From Altererythrobacter sp. B11 (GTDB lineage: Bacteria; Pseudomonadota; Alphaproteobacteria; Sphingomonadales; Sphingomonadaceae): a stretch of DNA of 64,000 bases. Shown here one piece after another: positions 26,773 to 36,233 of the stretch (the stretch's first letter is position 1; the number at the start of each line of letters is the position of its first letter). The stretch covers positions 1,525,001-1,589,000 of the forward strand of contig NZ_AP018498.1 in NCBI RefSeq assembly GCF_003569745.1. The letters are read 5' to 3'. A program made the translations under genes and the position numbers. Below the pieces are notes generated by a model. That model did not search any database and was not told where the DNA came from. It saw only the letters and a program-made list of their open reading frames with translations.

Positions 26773-27306
26773 TCAGGGCTTGATGGTGAGGCGCACGGCG
26801 CCGAGTTCGGTCTTTCCGGTGGCGCTGGCGCTCTTGCTGCCGGCGGGCGGCCACTGGAAGGGAACGGTCACGACTTCGCGCCCGCCCACTTCGCGCGCCG
26901 CTTCCACGCGCAGATTATAAGAGCCGGGCGCCAGCTTCTTCAGCGGGCCTTTGCCTTCGACGAACTTGAGATCGTAGCGGCCGGGCGCCTGCGTGGGGCC
27001 GGTGACGCCGTTCACCGGCATGGTGAGCGAGCGGCCGGCGCGGCGCCACCACAGGCGCAGGTCGGACAGCCACTTGTCGCCCTTGTCCTTGCCCTTCAGG
27101 TCGACATCGTACCAGACGTCGAGATTGGACACGACCTTGCCGGCCTGGTCCTCGATCCAGATGGCGACATAGGGATTGTGATATTCCGCCACGCGCAGGC
27201 GGGGGATTTCCAGCGTGACGGCCAGCTCTCCCGCATGGGCGGGGGCGGCCAGCGCACCGCTGGCGGCAATGCCGGTCGCGGCGAAAAGGGCAGGATTGCG
27301 CATCAT
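26773..27306 (-). CDS. DUF2271 domain-containing periplasmic protein
   Basis: 177-aa secreted protein: signal peptide ending APAHAG, then VTLEIPRLRVAEYHNPYVAI and IEDQAGKVVSNLDVWYDV, typical of DUF2271. The family often carries an ApbE-like flavinylation site of the form D-A-V-[ST]-G-A-T followed by xxPGxY. Here the corresponding place reads NGVTGPTQAPGRY (about residues 99-111), i.e. Asp and Ala are replaced. AAAGGA lies close upstream of the tandem ATG ATG at 27306/27303. Cotranscribed with the PepSY gene. Confidence 0.87.
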   Translation of the reverse strand: MMRNPALFAATGIAASGALAAPAHAGELAVTLEIPRLRVAEYHNPYVAIWIEDQAGKVVSNLDVWYDVDLKGKDKGDKWLSDLRLWWRRAGRSLTMPVNGVTGPTQAPGRYDLKFVEGKGPLKKLAPGSYNLRVEAAREVGGREVVTVPFQWPPAGSKSASATGKTELGAVRLTIKP

Positions 27307-27320
27307 GTGTCCTTTGCGGC

Positions 27321-28013
27321 TCAATGCATGAGGAAGATCAGGAGGAAGAGCGGGATCACCACCCCCGCGCCCACGATCGGCCAGGTGGAGCGGCGCTTGC
27401 GCGCGTGGATCTGCAGCAGCAGCAGGCCGGTGACGCAGAACACGACGCAGGCGACGGCGAAGATGTCGATGAACCAGGCCCAGGCGGTGCCGGTGTCCCG
27501 CCCTTTGTGCAGATCGTTGAGATAGGCGATCCAGCCGCGGTCGGTCTTCTCGTAGGTCACGTCACCCGTGGTGCGGTCCACGGCGACCCAGCCGTCACCG
27601 CCGGGGCGGGGCAGGGGGATGTAGAGCTCCAGCTCGCTCCATTCGGGCACCCGCCCGGCGGTGGAAATGCCGAACTCACCAGCCAGCCAGTCCGCCACCG
27701 GGGCTGGCACGGGCGCGGGGGGCGTGCCGCTGGGCGCGGCGGTGGGCATGGATTCGAGGGTGCGCAGGACGCTGCCGGGCATGATCGCCTCGCGCGTGGC
27801 GATGGCTGGCTCCGCTTCGATGTCGCCAGCGTGGTTCAGCGTGATGCCGGTGACGGCGAACAGCACCATGCCGACCAGGCAGATCGCGCTGCTCATCCAG
27901 TGCCAGGTATGGAACTGGCGCTTCCAGAACGCGGACATGCCGGTCTTGCGCGGCTTCACCTGCCGCGGCGGCGATGCCTTCGCCGGATGTATCTCGTCAA
28001 AATCGGTCTTCAT
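27321..28013 (-). CDS. PepSY-associated transmembrane protein
   Basis: 230-aa inner-membrane protein. After a basic cytoplasmic N-terminus there is a first span (WMSSAICLVGMVLFAVTGITL) preceded by FHTWHW, a periplasmic PepSY-like region (VPEWSELELYIPLPRPGGDGWVAVD), and a C-terminal span (FIDIFAVACVVFCVTGLLLL) with the DLHKGRDTG loop. Family members act in flavin- or heme-linked transmembrane electron transfer. The ATG at 28013 is chosen; a TTG at 28055 would extend it. First gene of the iron cluster. Confidence 0.88.
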   Translation of the reverse strand: MKTDFDEIHPAKASPPRQVKPRKTGMSAFWKRQFHTWHWMSSAICLVGMVLFAVTGITLNHAGDIEAEPAIATREAIMPGSVLRTLESMPTAAPSGTPPAPVPAPVADWLAGEFGISTAGRVPEWSELELYIPLPRPGGDGWVAVDRTTGDVTYEKTDRGWIAYLNDLHKGRDTGTAWAWFIDIFAVACVVFCVTGLLLLQIHARKRRSTWPIVGAGVVIPLFLLIFLMH

Positions 28014-28055
28014 CACGCTGCCGGCTGATCCCTGAAGTTCCGGCCAATGCTGCAA

Positions 28056-28072
28056 TTGAGAATAAAGATCAA
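28056..28072. promoter_or_regulatory. Iron-box-like dyad upstream of the PepSY operon
   Basis: TTGA-GAATAAAGA-TCAA is an AT-rich interrupted dyad in otherwise GC-rich DNA, 43 bases before the PepSY ATG. Fur regulation of this type of operon is well known, but the match to a Fur consensus is loose. Confidence 0.35.
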
Positions 28073-28115
28073 TAGTGGTCGTGGGGGCAAAAGGGCGTTT
28101 TGTGCTCCCTTGCGG

Positions 28116-28346
28116 TCACTCTTCCGGGCCGCCCGCGCGTTTGCGCCTGCTGGAGCCGTGGCACCCCTTGGCGCAGCAGGGTTGGGAGGCGGGCGTCGCG
28201 GGCGGGCCATCCTGCAGCGGCAGCGAGACGACGCCGCCCCGGCACAGCGAGAGGCTAAGCGCGCCGGCACCATGCTCGCTCGCCACCGGCCCGACCATGG
28301 CGGGGAGCAATGCGATGGCCGCGAACAGCGAAAGGTCCAGCGTCAT
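28116..28346 (-). CDS. Small Cys-rich protein following ccoS
   Basis: 76-aa protein whose ATG overlaps the ccoS stop (28344-28346 against 28343-28345). An N-terminal hydrophobic segment (LSLFAAIALLPAMVGPVAS) could be a signal peptide or anchor. It is followed by LSLCRGG and a cysteine/histidine cluster PCCAKGCH, then a basic tail. The Cys/His spacing suggests metal (copper or heme) contact. I recognise no named family. Its position at the end of the cbb3 operon suggests a role in oxidase assembly, which is inference. Confidence 0.72.
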   Translation of the reverse strand: MTLDLSLFAAIALLPAMVGPVASEHGAGALSLSLCRGGVVSLPLQDGPPATPASQPCCAKGCHGSSRRKRAGGPEE

Positions 28347-28489
28347 CGCTCTTCCTCCTCGATCAGAATGCGGGCGGCGGCGCCGTCGGGATCCTCGAAC
28401 TGCCCGTCACGCAGCGCCCAGAAGAACCCGGCGAGGCCGAGCCCGCCGAGCAGCAGCGCCACCGGGATCAGGAACAGCAGCCCCGTCAT
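28343..28489 (-). CDS. ccoS: cbb3 oxidase maturation protein CcoS
   Basis: 48-aa protein beginning MTGLLFLIPVALLLGGLGLA and ending in the acidic tail IEEEER. One membrane span followed by the conserved FFWALRDGQFEDPDGAA segment identifies CcoS (FixS), needed for cofactor insertion into cbb3 oxidase. Its ATG overlaps the ccoI stop by three bases. Confidence 0.95.
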   Translation of the reverse strand: MTGLLFLIPVALLLGGLGLAGFFWALRDGQFEDPDGAAARILIEEEER

Positions 28490-30603
28490 CGTGCTGCCCG
28501 CGCAAGGCGCAGCGAATTGGCGATCACCAGCAGCGAGCTGGCCGACATGGCGATCGCCGCGATCAGCGGCGTGACGAGACCCGCAAGCGCGAGCGGCACT
28601 GCGCAGGCGTTATAGGCGATAGCGAGCGCGAAATTCTGCCGCACCACCCGCATCGTGGCGCGCGCGGCGCGGACGGAGCGAGGCAGGGCGAGGAGCGAAT
28701 CCTGCACGAACACCAGATCGGCCGCCTGCAGCCCCACTTCGCTCGCCGTGCCGGGCGCGATGGAAGCATCGGCGGCGGCGAGGGCGGGGCCATCGTTGAG
28801 CCCGTCGCCCACCATCAGCACGCGGCGCCCGGCCTTGCGCAGCCGGTTGATCGCGTCCTGCTTGTCGGCAGGCGACGCGCTGGCCTGGGCGGTGAGGCCG
28901 GTGGTCCGCGCCACATCCGCCACCGCCGCGGCATTGTCGCCCGAGAGGATCGAGCATTTGACGCCGAGGCGCTGCAGCCCGGCGAGCGCATCTATCGCGT
29001 CCGGCCTGAGCCGATCGGCGAAGGGGATCAGCCAGACCGGTTCCCCAATGATTTCCAGCGTGGCGGCGGTGCCGCTGGCGCTGTCCGGCCGGCGCAAGGC
29101 CACATGGTGCGTGCCCCAGCGGGCGAAGACGCCTTCGCCGGGGCGTTCCTCGACCAACTGGAGTTCGGCCGCCTTGACGCCTGCCGCCGCGAGAGCACCC
29201 GCCAGCGCCCGCGAAAGCGGGTGCCGGCTGTGCGAGGCGAGGGCCAGAGCGATCGCCGCGACCTCCGCAGGAAGCGCCGCGAGCGCCGCCGCATCGGGCA
29301 CCGGGCGGCCGAGCGTGAGCGTGCCGGTCTTGTCGAGCAGCGCGCGATCCACCGTGGCGAGGCGTTCCAGCGCAGAGCCATCCTTCACCATGATCCCGGC
29401 GCGCATCAGCGATCCGCTGGCGACCACCTGCGCCACCGGCACGGCCAGGCCCAGCGCGCAGGGGCAGGTGATGATCAGGACGGCGACGCCGATCACCAGC
29501 GCCTGATAAAGCCCGGCACCCGCGATCAGCCAGCCGACCACGGCCAGCGCGGCCAGCGTATGCACCGCCGGGGCATAGAGCCGCGCGGCGCGATCGGCGA
29601 TCCGCACATAGCGGCTGCGGTTCTGTGCGCTCGCTTCCATCAGGCGGGCGATCTCCGCCAGCGTGGTGTCATGTCCCGCGTGCGTTACGCGCACATCGAC
29701 CGGCGCATCCAGATTGAGCGTGCCCGCCATGACTATGGCGCCCATGTGCGCCGCCACGGGGGCGCTTTCGCCGGTGAGCAGGGACTGGTCGAACCGGCTC
29801 GATCCGCGCAGGATCTCCCCATCGGCGGCCAGACGCTCGCCGGCGGCGACGCGCATGATCATTCCGGGCAACAGGGCATCGGCCTCCTGCCAGGAGAGGC
29901 TGCCGTCTGTCCCCACCACCATGGCGCCCTGCGCCGCCTGGCTGAGCAGCGCATCCACGCCGCGCCGGGCGCGATCGCGCATCATCGCGTCCATCACCCG
30001 GCCGGCGAGCAGGAAGGTGAGCAGCATCAGCGCGCCGTCGAACCACGCATCCGCCCCGCCCAGCATGGTTTCATAGAGGCTGAGGCCGGTGGCGATCAGC
30101 ACGCCGATGGAGATCGGCACGTCCATATTCGTCGTGCCGTGGCGCAGTGCCTTCCATGCCGAGCGGAAGAAGGGCTGCCCGGCATAGGCGATGGCCGGAA
30201 TGGCGATCAGCGCGGAGATCCAGTGGAACAGCGATCGGGTGGAGCCTTCGGCCCCGGCCCAGACGCTGACCGAAAGCAGCATCACATTCATCGCAGCGAA
30301 GGCCGCGACCGCCAGCGGAGCCAGCAGCGGGCGGACTGCGGAATAGGGCCGCGTGGTCGCCTCGCGCCGTGCCTGCGCTTCGAAGCCGATCTCGGCGAGA
30401 GCGGCCACGAGGTCGTGGCTATCCACCTCCGGCCCGTGGCTGACCGTGACCATGCGCGAGGACAGGTTGACGCGCGCATCGGCAATGCCGGGAAGCGCCT
30501 TCAGCCCGCGCTCGACCTTGCTCATGCAGCCGGCGCAATGCATGCCCGGCACGGCCACCACCGTGGTTTCGAGGGGGCTGGCGGAGCGGGGCAGGGCAGT
30601 CAT
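28486..30603 (-). CDS. ccoI: Copper-translocating P1B-type ATPase CcoI
   Basis: 705-aa heavy-metal P-type ATPase that supplies copper for the cbb3 binuclear centre. The N-terminal HMA domain has MHCAGC. The membrane domain contains the copper motif TCPCALGLAVP, the phosphorylation motif is DKTGTLT, and the hinge is GDGLNDGPAL. The operon position between ccoH and ccoS assigns it to CcoI (FixI) rather than CopA. The start overlaps the ccoH stop by one base (TAATG). Confidence 0.95.
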   Translation of the reverse strand: MTALPRSASPLETTVVAVPGMHCAGCMSKVERGLKALPGIADARVNLSSRMVTVSHGPEVDSHDLVAALAEIGFEAQARREATTRPYSAVRPLLAPLAVAAFAAMNVMLLSVSVWAGAEGSTRSLFHWISALIAIPAIAYAGQPFFRSAWKALRHGTTNMDVPISIGVLIATGLSLYETMLGGADAWFDGALMLLTFLLAGRVMDAMMRDRARRGVDALLSQAAQGAMVVGTDGSLSWQEADALLPGMIMRVAAGERLAADGEILRGSSRFDQSLLTGESAPVAAHMGAIVMAGTLNLDAPVDVRVTHAGHDTTLAEIARLMEASAQNRSRYVRIADRAARLYAPAVHTLAALAVVGWLIAGAGLYQALVIGVAVLIITCPCALGLAVPVAQVVASGSLMRAGIMVKDGSALERLATVDRALLDKTGTLTLGRPVPDAAALAALPAEVAAIALALASHSRHPLSRALAGALAAAGVKAAELQLVEERPGEGVFARWGTHHVALRRPDSASGTAATLEIIGEPVWLIPFADRLRPDAIDALAGLQRLGVKCSILSGDNAAAVADVARTTGLTAQASASPADKQDAINRLRKAGRRVLMVGDGLNDGPALAAADASIAPGTASEVGLQAADLVFVQDSLLALPRSVRAARATMRVVRQNFALAIAYNACAVPLALAGLVTPLIAAIAMSASSLLVIANSLRLARAAR

Positions 30604-31070
30604 TACAGGGTCTCCTGCCGGCGCCAGTCATGCGTGCCGTCGGTTATGTCGAGCCGCAGCGTCCACCGTTCGGCGGGCAGCACGCCATCGGAAAGATAGC
30701 GGCCACCGCCGATGGCGGTGAATTCTAGGAGGTGATCGGGCAGGCGGCCGAGCGGGTGGCGCGCATCGCCCCGCACCGTCAGCCCGGCGGGTGCCCTGGA
30801 CACCTGTACCACCAGTCTGCCGTCCGGCCGCCAGGTTGTCACCACGTCCCAGCCGAGCTTTTTCTGCGCCTCTGCCTGTTCCAGCCAGCCGTTGAAGTGC
30901 TGGCTGGCGACGTAGGAATTCTCCACCACGATGCCGCCGAAGGTGGAGCTGGCGAAGCGCGCCATGGTGAAGTTCACCAGCATGACCACGCCGAAGAAGG
31001 CCACCAGGATGCCGGTCATGTGCCAGCCGGTGAAGGGGCGCGCTGCCCGCTGTGTGCCCTGCGCGGTCAT
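30603..31070 (-). CDS. ccoH: CcoH/FixH family cbb3 assembly protein
   Basis: 155-aa membrane protein with one N-terminal span (GILVAFFGVVMLVNFTMA) and a periplasmic FixH domain (GGIVVENSYVASQHFNGWL, WRPDGRLVVQV, DHLLEFTAIGGGRYLSDG). CcoH assists early cbb3 complex formation. The ATG at 31070 shares four bases with the ccoG stop. Confidence 0.94.
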   Translation of the reverse strand: MTAQGTQRAARPFTGWHMTGILVAFFGVVMLVNFTMARFASSTFGGIVVENSYVASQHFNGWLEQAEAQKKLGWDVVTTWRPDGRLVVQVSRAPAGLTVRGDARHPLGRLPDHLLEFTAIGGGRYLSDGVLPAERWTLRLDITDGTHDWRRQETL

Positions 31071-32524
31071 TGTTCGCCTCCCGGAGTTTCGAAATAGGTC
31101 TCGCTGGTGTCCATTTCCGCCTGCTCGTCCAGCGACGTCACCGTGAAGGCGAAGTCCTGCGACGCGGTGCCGGCAGGTGCGATGACATACAGCCGCAGCG
31201 GCTTGGTGGCATCGGCGGGCACCGGCATGGTGAGGACGCGGGCGGCATCGGCGCGGGCGATCTCGTCGGTCCACATTTCCGCACCGGGCAGTCCCTCGAT
31301 CGCCACGCGCATGTCGCGCGGGCGGCTTTCCATGTTGCGCAGCTTCACCGTGTAGGCGTTGCGCACGCTGCCGTCGCTCATCAGCATGAAGGGCGGGTTG
31401 CGATCCGGCGCCACGGAAATATCCGTGTGGCTGCGTACGCCGAGCGCGAAGAGCAGCCCCAGGCCGATCGCGGCCCAGATGGAGAAATAGATGATCGTGC
31501 GCGGATGCAGCAGCGCCTTCCATGCCGGCCGCGCCGGCTCCCCGGCCTGTTCCCGCTCGCAATCTTCCAGTGTGGCATAGTCGATCAGCCCGCGCGGGCG
31601 GCCGACTTCGCGCATCACGCGGTCGCAGACATCGATGCACAGCGCGCAGGTGATGCAGGCGATGTCCGGCCCCTTGCGGATGTCATAGCCGGTGGGGCAC
31701 ACGGCCACGCACTGGTTGCAATCCACGCAGTCCCCGAAGGCGCCGGGGTTCTTTTCCGCCTTCTTCACGCTGCCGCGCGGTTCCCCGCGCCAGTGCTTGT
31801 AGGTGACGATCAGGGATTTCTCGTCCACCATGGCGCCCTGGATCCGCGGCCAGGGGCACATGTAGATGCACACCTGTTCCCGCATGAAGCCGCCGAGGAT
31901 GAAGGTCGTCGCGGTCAGCACCGCCACGGTGGCATAGGCCACCGGCGCCGCCTGCCCGCTCCAGAACTCCTGCGTCAGCGTGGGGGCATCGGCGAAATAC
32001 ATGATCCACGCGCCGCCGGTCCAGAAGCTGATGGCCAGATAGATGGACCATTTCACCGCGCGATGGGCGATCTTCTTCGGCCCCCAGGGCGCGCGCTCCA
32101 GCCGCATCTGCGCATTGCGATCGCCGTCCACCAGCCGGTCCACATGCTGGAACAGGTCGGTCCACACAGTCTGCGGGCAGCTGTAGCCGCACCATGCGCG
32201 CCCCACGGCGCTGGTCACCAGGAACAGGCCGATGCCGGCCATGATCAGCAGCCCGGCGACGAAGTAGAATTCCTGCGGCCAGATCTCGATGCCGAACATA
32301 TAGAAGCGGCGGTTGGCGAGATCGACCAGCACCGCCTGATCGGGCGCATAGGGGCCACGGTCCCAGCGGATCCAGGGGGTGCCGTAGTAAATGGAGAGGG
32401 CAACCACCATCACCAGCCATTTGAAGCGGCGGAAGGGCCCGTCCACCTTCTGGGGGTGGACGGGCTTGCGCTTCTCATAGAGCCGCGCCGCTCCCGGCGC
32501 GGTCACCGGTTCAAGGTTGCTCAT
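31067..32524 (-). CDS. ccoG: cbb3 oxidase accessory protein CcoG
   Basis: 485-aa polyferredoxin-type membrane protein that reduces Cu(II) for CcoI. Several spans in the first half (with WCGYSCPQTVWTDLF and CIYMCPWPRIQG) are followed by two 4Fe-4S motifs, CVDCNQCVAVCPTG and CITCALCIDVCD. The C-terminal immunoglobulin-like domain is typical. The ATG at 32524 overlaps the ccoP end by 14 bases, which fixes the start over a longer frame to 32599. Confidence 0.95.
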   Translation of the reverse strand: MSNLEPVTAPGAARLYEKRKPVHPQKVDGPFRRFKWLVMVVALSIYYGTPWIRWDRGPYAPDQAVLVDLANRRFYMFGIEIWPQEFYFVAGLLIMAGIGLFLVTSAVGRAWCGYSCPQTVWTDLFQHVDRLVDGDRNAQMRLERAPWGPKKIAHRAVKWSIYLAISFWTGGAWIMYFADAPTLTQEFWSGQAAPVAYATVAVLTATTFILGGFMREQVCIYMCPWPRIQGAMVDEKSLIVTYKHWRGEPRGSVKKAEKNPGAFGDCVDCNQCVAVCPTGYDIRKGPDIACITCALCIDVCDRVMREVGRPRGLIDYATLEDCEREQAGEPARPAWKALLHPRTIIYFSIWAAIGLGLLFALGVRSHTDISVAPDRNPPFMLMSDGSVRNAYTVKLRNMESRPRDMRVAIEGLPGAEMWTDEIARADAARVLTMPVPADATKPLRLYVIAPAGTASQDFAFTVTSLDEQAEMDTSETYFETPGGEQ

Positions 32525-33428
32525 TGGGGTCGGCCTTCGTCTGGCCCTCGGTTTCGACGGCCTCCTGGAAGTCTTCGCCCCCCCCGAGCGAATGAACATA
32601 GGCGGCCAGCATCTTGATGGTCGCCGGGTCGAGGCGGCCCGACCACGCCGGCATCACGCCCATGCGCGGCTGGGTGATCTGCCGGATCACGTCCTCGCGC
32701 GTTCCGCCATAGAGCCAGATCGCATCGGCCAGATTCGGCGCGCCGAACTGGCGCAGGCCCTTGCCGTCGGAACCATGGCAGACAGCGCAGTTTTCCTCGA
32801 ACAGCTTGGCGCCGGCGGGATTGTCCTTCGCCTTGCCGGAGAGGCTCAGCACATGGTCAGCCAGCGCGCCGATCTGCTGCGGCGTGAGGAAGCCGTCGCC
32901 AAAGGCGGGCATGATGGAATTGCGCGTCTCGTCGTCGCCCGGCTGGCGGATGCCGTGCAGCAGCGTAGTCTCAATCGTGTTGAGATCGCCGCCCCACAGC
33001 CAGTCGTCATCGTTCAGATTGGGATAGCCGGGCGATCCGGCGGCCCCCGCACCGTGGCACTGGACGCAATTGACCTTGAACGCCGCCCGGCCGCCGGCCA
33101 CCGCCGCGCGCATCAGCTGCTCATTGCCCTGGATCTTGCCGATCGGCAGGATCGCCAGCTGCGCCAGCGTGCCCGCGCGGCGCTGGTCTTCCACCGCCAT
33201 CTCCTTCGCCAGCTGCCCGCGGCTGGTCCAGCCGAGAACGCCCGCGGTCGCCCGGTCCACCAGCGGCCAGGCGGGATAGGCGATGCAATATCCGATCGCG
33301 AACACGATCGTGGCGTAGAAGCTCCAGATCCACCAGCGCGGCAGCGGATTGTTCAGCTCCTCGATACCGTCCCATTCATGGCCGACGGTTTCGACGCCGG
33401 TCGCTTCGTCGATGTGCTTATTGGCCAT
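32511..33428 (-). CDS. ccoP: cbb3 oxidase subunit III, diheme cytochrome c CcoP
   Basis: 305-aa subunit with an N-terminal span (WWIWSFYATIVFAIGYCIAYP) and two c-type heme sites, CVQCH and CAVCH, each with a distal Met (IMPAFG, VMPAW). It receives electrons from cytochrome c and passes them to CcoO. It overlaps ccoQ by 11 bases. Confidence 0.97.
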   Translation of the reverse strand: MANKHIDEATGVETVGHEWDGIEELNNPLPRWWIWSFYATIVFAIGYCIAYPAWPLVDRATAGVLGWTSRGQLAKEMAVEDQRRAGTLAQLAILPIGKIQGNEQLMRAAVAGGRAAFKVNCVQCHGAGAAGSPGYPNLNDDDWLWGGDLNTIETTLLHGIRQPGDDETRNSIMPAFGDGFLTPQQIGALADHVLSLSGKAKDNPAGAKLFEENCAVCHGSDGKGLRQFGAPNLADAIWLYGGTREDVIRQITQPRMGVMPAWSGRLDPATIKMLAAYVHSLGGGEDFQEAVETEGQTKADPNEQP

Positions 33429-33591
33429 CGTTCTCGTCCTTGAAGATCAGATTGGCGGCATCGTGGTTGTGCCGGCGGGCGCCGGGCCGGAAGGGCCAGA
33501 GCGAGAGGCCGACGAAGACCACCAGCATGGTCAGCAGCCCCCAGCTGTCCGCCAGATGGCGGAGCGCTTCATAGGTGGAATGGTCGCTCAC
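33418..33591 (-). CDS. ccoQ: cbb3 oxidase subunit IV CcoQ
   Basis: 57-aa protein starting at GTG 33591 ([18 protein letters not shown]), with one membrane span ([16 protein letters not shown]) followed by [15 protein letters not shown]. This is the FixQ/CcoQ pattern. The GTG overlaps the ccoO stop by three bases. Confidence 0.93.
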   Translation of the reverse strand: MSDHSTYEALRHLADSWGLLTMLVVFVGLSLWPFRPGARRHNHDAANLIFKDENDGQ

Positions 33592-34334
33592 CGGCCTGTC
33601 TCCATGGCCAGATCTTCCTGCGCGGCGGCGCTATCCACATCCACCAGCGTGCCCAGCATCTGCAGATAGGCGATCAGCGCATCCATCTCCGTCAGCCGTC
33701 GCGGATCGCCGTCGAAATCGCGGACCTGCGCCTTGGGATAGCGTTCCTCCAGATCGCCCGCATCGGCATCGGGATTGCCCTGGGCGAGCATGTCGGCCTT
33801 GGCCATTTCCAGATCGCGATCGGTGTAGGGGACGCCCACCATCCGCAGCGCGCGCAGATTGGCCTCCGGATCGCCGATCTGAAGATCGGTTTCGGCCAGG
33901 AAGCCATATTGCGGCATGACGCTTTCCGGCACCACGCTCTGCGGGTTCTTCAGGTGCTGGACGTGCCAGCTGTCCGAATAGCGCCCGCCCACGCGGGCAA
34001 GGTCCGGCCCGGTGCGCTTGGAGCCCCACTGGAACGGGTGGTCATACATGCTTTCGGCCGCCAGGCTGTAATGGCCATAGCGTTCCACCTCGTCACGGAA
34101 GGGGCGGATCATCTGGCTGTGGCAGACGTAGCAGCCCTCGCGCACATAGATGTCGCGCCCGGCCTGCTCCAGCGGGGTGTAGGGGCGCACGCCCTCCACC
34201 TTCTCGATCGTGTTGTCGATCCAGAACAGCGGCGCGATTTCCACGATGCCGCCGATGGCGACCGTGATCAGCGCGCCGACGCCGAGCAGCGTCACGTTCC
34301 GTTCGAGCTTCTTGTGTTGTTCGGTAATGCTCAC
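33588..34334 (-). CDS. ccoO: cbb3 oxidase subunit II, monoheme cytochrome c CcoO
   Basis: 248-aa membrane-anchored cytochrome c. The span is [20 protein letters not shown], the heme site [11 protein letters not shown], followed by [14 protein letters not shown] and [16 protein letters not shown], all diagnostic of CcoO (FixO). It sits 11 bases after ccoN. Confidence 0.97.
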   Translation of the reverse strand: MSITEQHKKLERNVTLLGVGALITVAIGGIVEIAPLFWIDNTIEKVEGVRPYTPLEQAGRDIYVREGCYVCHSQMIRPFRDEVERYGHYSLAAESMYDHPFQWGSKRTGPDLARVGGRYSDSWHVQHLKNPQSVVPESVMPQYGFLAETDLQIGDPEANLRALRMVGVPYTDRDLEMAKADMLAQGNPDADAGDLEERYPKAQVRDFDGDPRRLTEMDALIAYLQMLGTLVDVDSAAAQEDLAMETGR

Positions 34335-34345
34335 TGGATGTGCTC

Positions 34346-36010
34346 CTACTCGGCCGGAACAGTGGTGGCCGGGACGGCGGGGCGGTCGGCTTCGGGATCG
34401 TATTTGGCTGTGCCCATCGGTGTTTCGGTGCGCAGCTTGCCCAGGATCGTGGCCCAGACATTGATCACCATCACCACGGCGCCGGTGAGATAGAGGGCGC
34501 CGCCGAAGGCCCGCAGCAGATACATCGGGTGCAGCGCGCTCACCGTTTCGGCGAAGCTGTTCACGAGGTAGCCGTCAGCCCCGTATTCGCGCCACATCAG
34601 GCCCTGGGTGATCCCCGCCACCCACATGCTGGCAGCGTAGAAAACGATGCCGGCGGTCGCGAGCCAGAAGTGCCAGTTGACCATGCGCAGCGAGTAGAGG
34701 CGCGAGCGGTTCCACAGCCGCGGGACGAGGAAATAGACTGCGGCGAAGGTGATCATGCCGTTCCAGCCCAGCGCGCCGGAGTGCACATGGCCGATGGTCC
34801 AGTCCGTATAGTGCGACAGGCTGTTGACCGACTTGATCGACATCAGCGGCCCTTCGAAGGTGCTCATGCCGTAGAAGGCGACGCTGATCACCAGCATGCG
34901 GATGATCGGATCGGTGCGGATCTTGTCCCAAGCGCCGTTCAGCGTCATCAGGCCGTTGATCATGCCGCCCCAGCTCGGCATCCACAGCATGACCGAGAAG
35001 ACCATGCCCAGCGTCTGCGCCCAGTCGGGCAGGGCGGTGTAGTGCAGGTGGTGCGGGCCGGCCCAGATGTAGAGGAAGATCAGCGCCCAGAAGTGGATGA
35101 TCGACAGGCGATAGCTGTAGATCGGCCGCTCGGCCTGCTTCGGCACGAAGTAGTACATCATCGCCAGGAAGCCGGCGGTGAGGAAGAAGCCCACGGCGTT
35201 GTGGCCATACCACCACTGCACCAGCGCGCCCTGCACGCCGCCGAACAGCGGATAGCTCTTCGATCCGATCAGGCTGACGGGGATGTCGAGATTGTTCACC
35301 ACATGCAGCATCGCCACGGTGATGATGAAGGCGAGGTAGAACCAGTTGGCGACGTAGATATGGGGTTCCGACCGCTTGACGATCGTGCCCAGGAACACCG
35401 CGAGATAGGCGAGCCAGACGATCGTCAGCCACCAGTCCACATACCATTCGGGCTCGGCATATTCCTTGGACTGGCTGATGCCGAGCAGATAGCCGGTGGC
35501 GGCCAGCACGATGAACAGCTGGTAGCCCCAGAACACGAAGCGGGCGAGGCCGGGGAAGGCCAGCCGCGCGCGGCAGGTCCGCTGCACGACATAGAAGCTG
35601 GTGGAAATCAGCGCATTGCCGCCGAAGGCGAAGATCACTGCGGAGGTGTGCAGCGGGCGCAGCCGGCCGAAATTGAAGAAGGGCTCGATATTCAGCCAGG
35701 GAAAGGCGAGCTGCAGCGCAATGAACAGCCCGGCAAGGAAGCCGGCCATGCCCCAGAAGACGGTGGCGATCACGCCCCAGCGAACGGGATCGTCGTCATA
35801 GCGGCTCTCGTCGCCCGGCATGCGCAGGATACCCCGCGCCACGGCGGAAAAATCCGCCGAATAGACGTTCCAGACCAGGCCGATGAACGCCGCGATCGCG
35901 ACGATGGTCATATGCGCGGCAAAGCCCGCATCCCGGGCCACGGCCACTCCGGCCACGGCCAACAGCACGAGGATGTACCAGATCCCCGTGCGCGTCATTA
36001 AAGCTTCCAT
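34346..36010 (-). CDS. ccoN: cbb3-type cytochrome c oxidase subunit I CcoN
   Basis: 554-aa heme-copper oxidase catalytic subunit with about 12 to 14 spans. Heme and copper ligand regions are visible: [46 protein letters not shown], and [16 protein letters not shown]. It catalyses high-affinity O2 reduction for microaerobic respiration. The ATG at 36010 is chosen over an earlier start at 36067, since GAAGGGG precedes it and the FNR box would otherwise fall on the start codon. First gene of ccoNOQPGHIS. Confidence 0.97.
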   Translation of the reverse strand: MEALMTRTGIWYILVLLAVAGVAVARDAGFAAHMTIVAIAAFIGLVWNVYSADFSAVARGILRMPGDESRYDDDPVRWGVIATVFWGMAGFLAGLFIALQLAFPWLNIEPFFNFGRLRPLHTSAVIFAFGGNALISTSFYVVQRTCRARLAFPGLARFVFWGYQLFIVLAATGYLLGISQSKEYAEPEWYVDWWLTIVWLAYLAVFLGTIVKRSEPHIYVANWFYLAFIITVAMLHVVNNLDIPVSLIGSKSYPLFGGVQGALVQWWYGHNAVGFFLTAGFLAMMYYFVPKQAERPIYSYRLSIIHFWALIFLYIWAGPHHLHYTALPDWAQTLGMVFSVMLWMPSWGGMINGLMTLNGAWDKIRTDPIIRMLVISVAFYGMSTFEGPLMSIKSVNSLSHYTDWTIGHVHSGALGWNGMITFAAVYFLVPRLWNRSRLYSLRMVNWHFWLATAGIVFYAASMWVAGITQGLMWREYGADGYLVNSFAETVSALHPMYLLRAFGGALYLTGAVVMVINVWATILGKLRTETPMGTAKYDPEADRPAVPATTVPAE

Positions 36011-36066
36011 GAGTCGGCGCCCCTTCAGTGTCTTCGCCGCCGTGCCCGCAGGCACGCCGATCGACA

Positions 36067-36080
36067 TTGACGGAGGTCAA
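36067..36080. promoter_or_regulatory. FNR/FixK-type box upstream of ccoN
   Basis: TTGAC-GGAG-GTCAA is a perfect dyad of the FNR/FixK class (TTGAY-N4-RTCAA), centred about 63 bases before the ccoN ATG. cbb3 operons are regularly activated by FNR/FixK regulators under low oxygen, so this is the expected site. Confidence 0.78.
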
Positions 36081-36233
36081 TTGCTCAAAGGCAGGGGGAT
36101 GGGCGGCCGGGTCAGTTGATGGCGGCAACCGGCCCATGCGGAATTGTCCCGGCCGCCTTGGCTGCCAAAAGCGCCGCTTGTTCCGATCGATTTTGGCAGA
36201 TATGGCGTATTACAACGGCAACACGCCTTGAGG

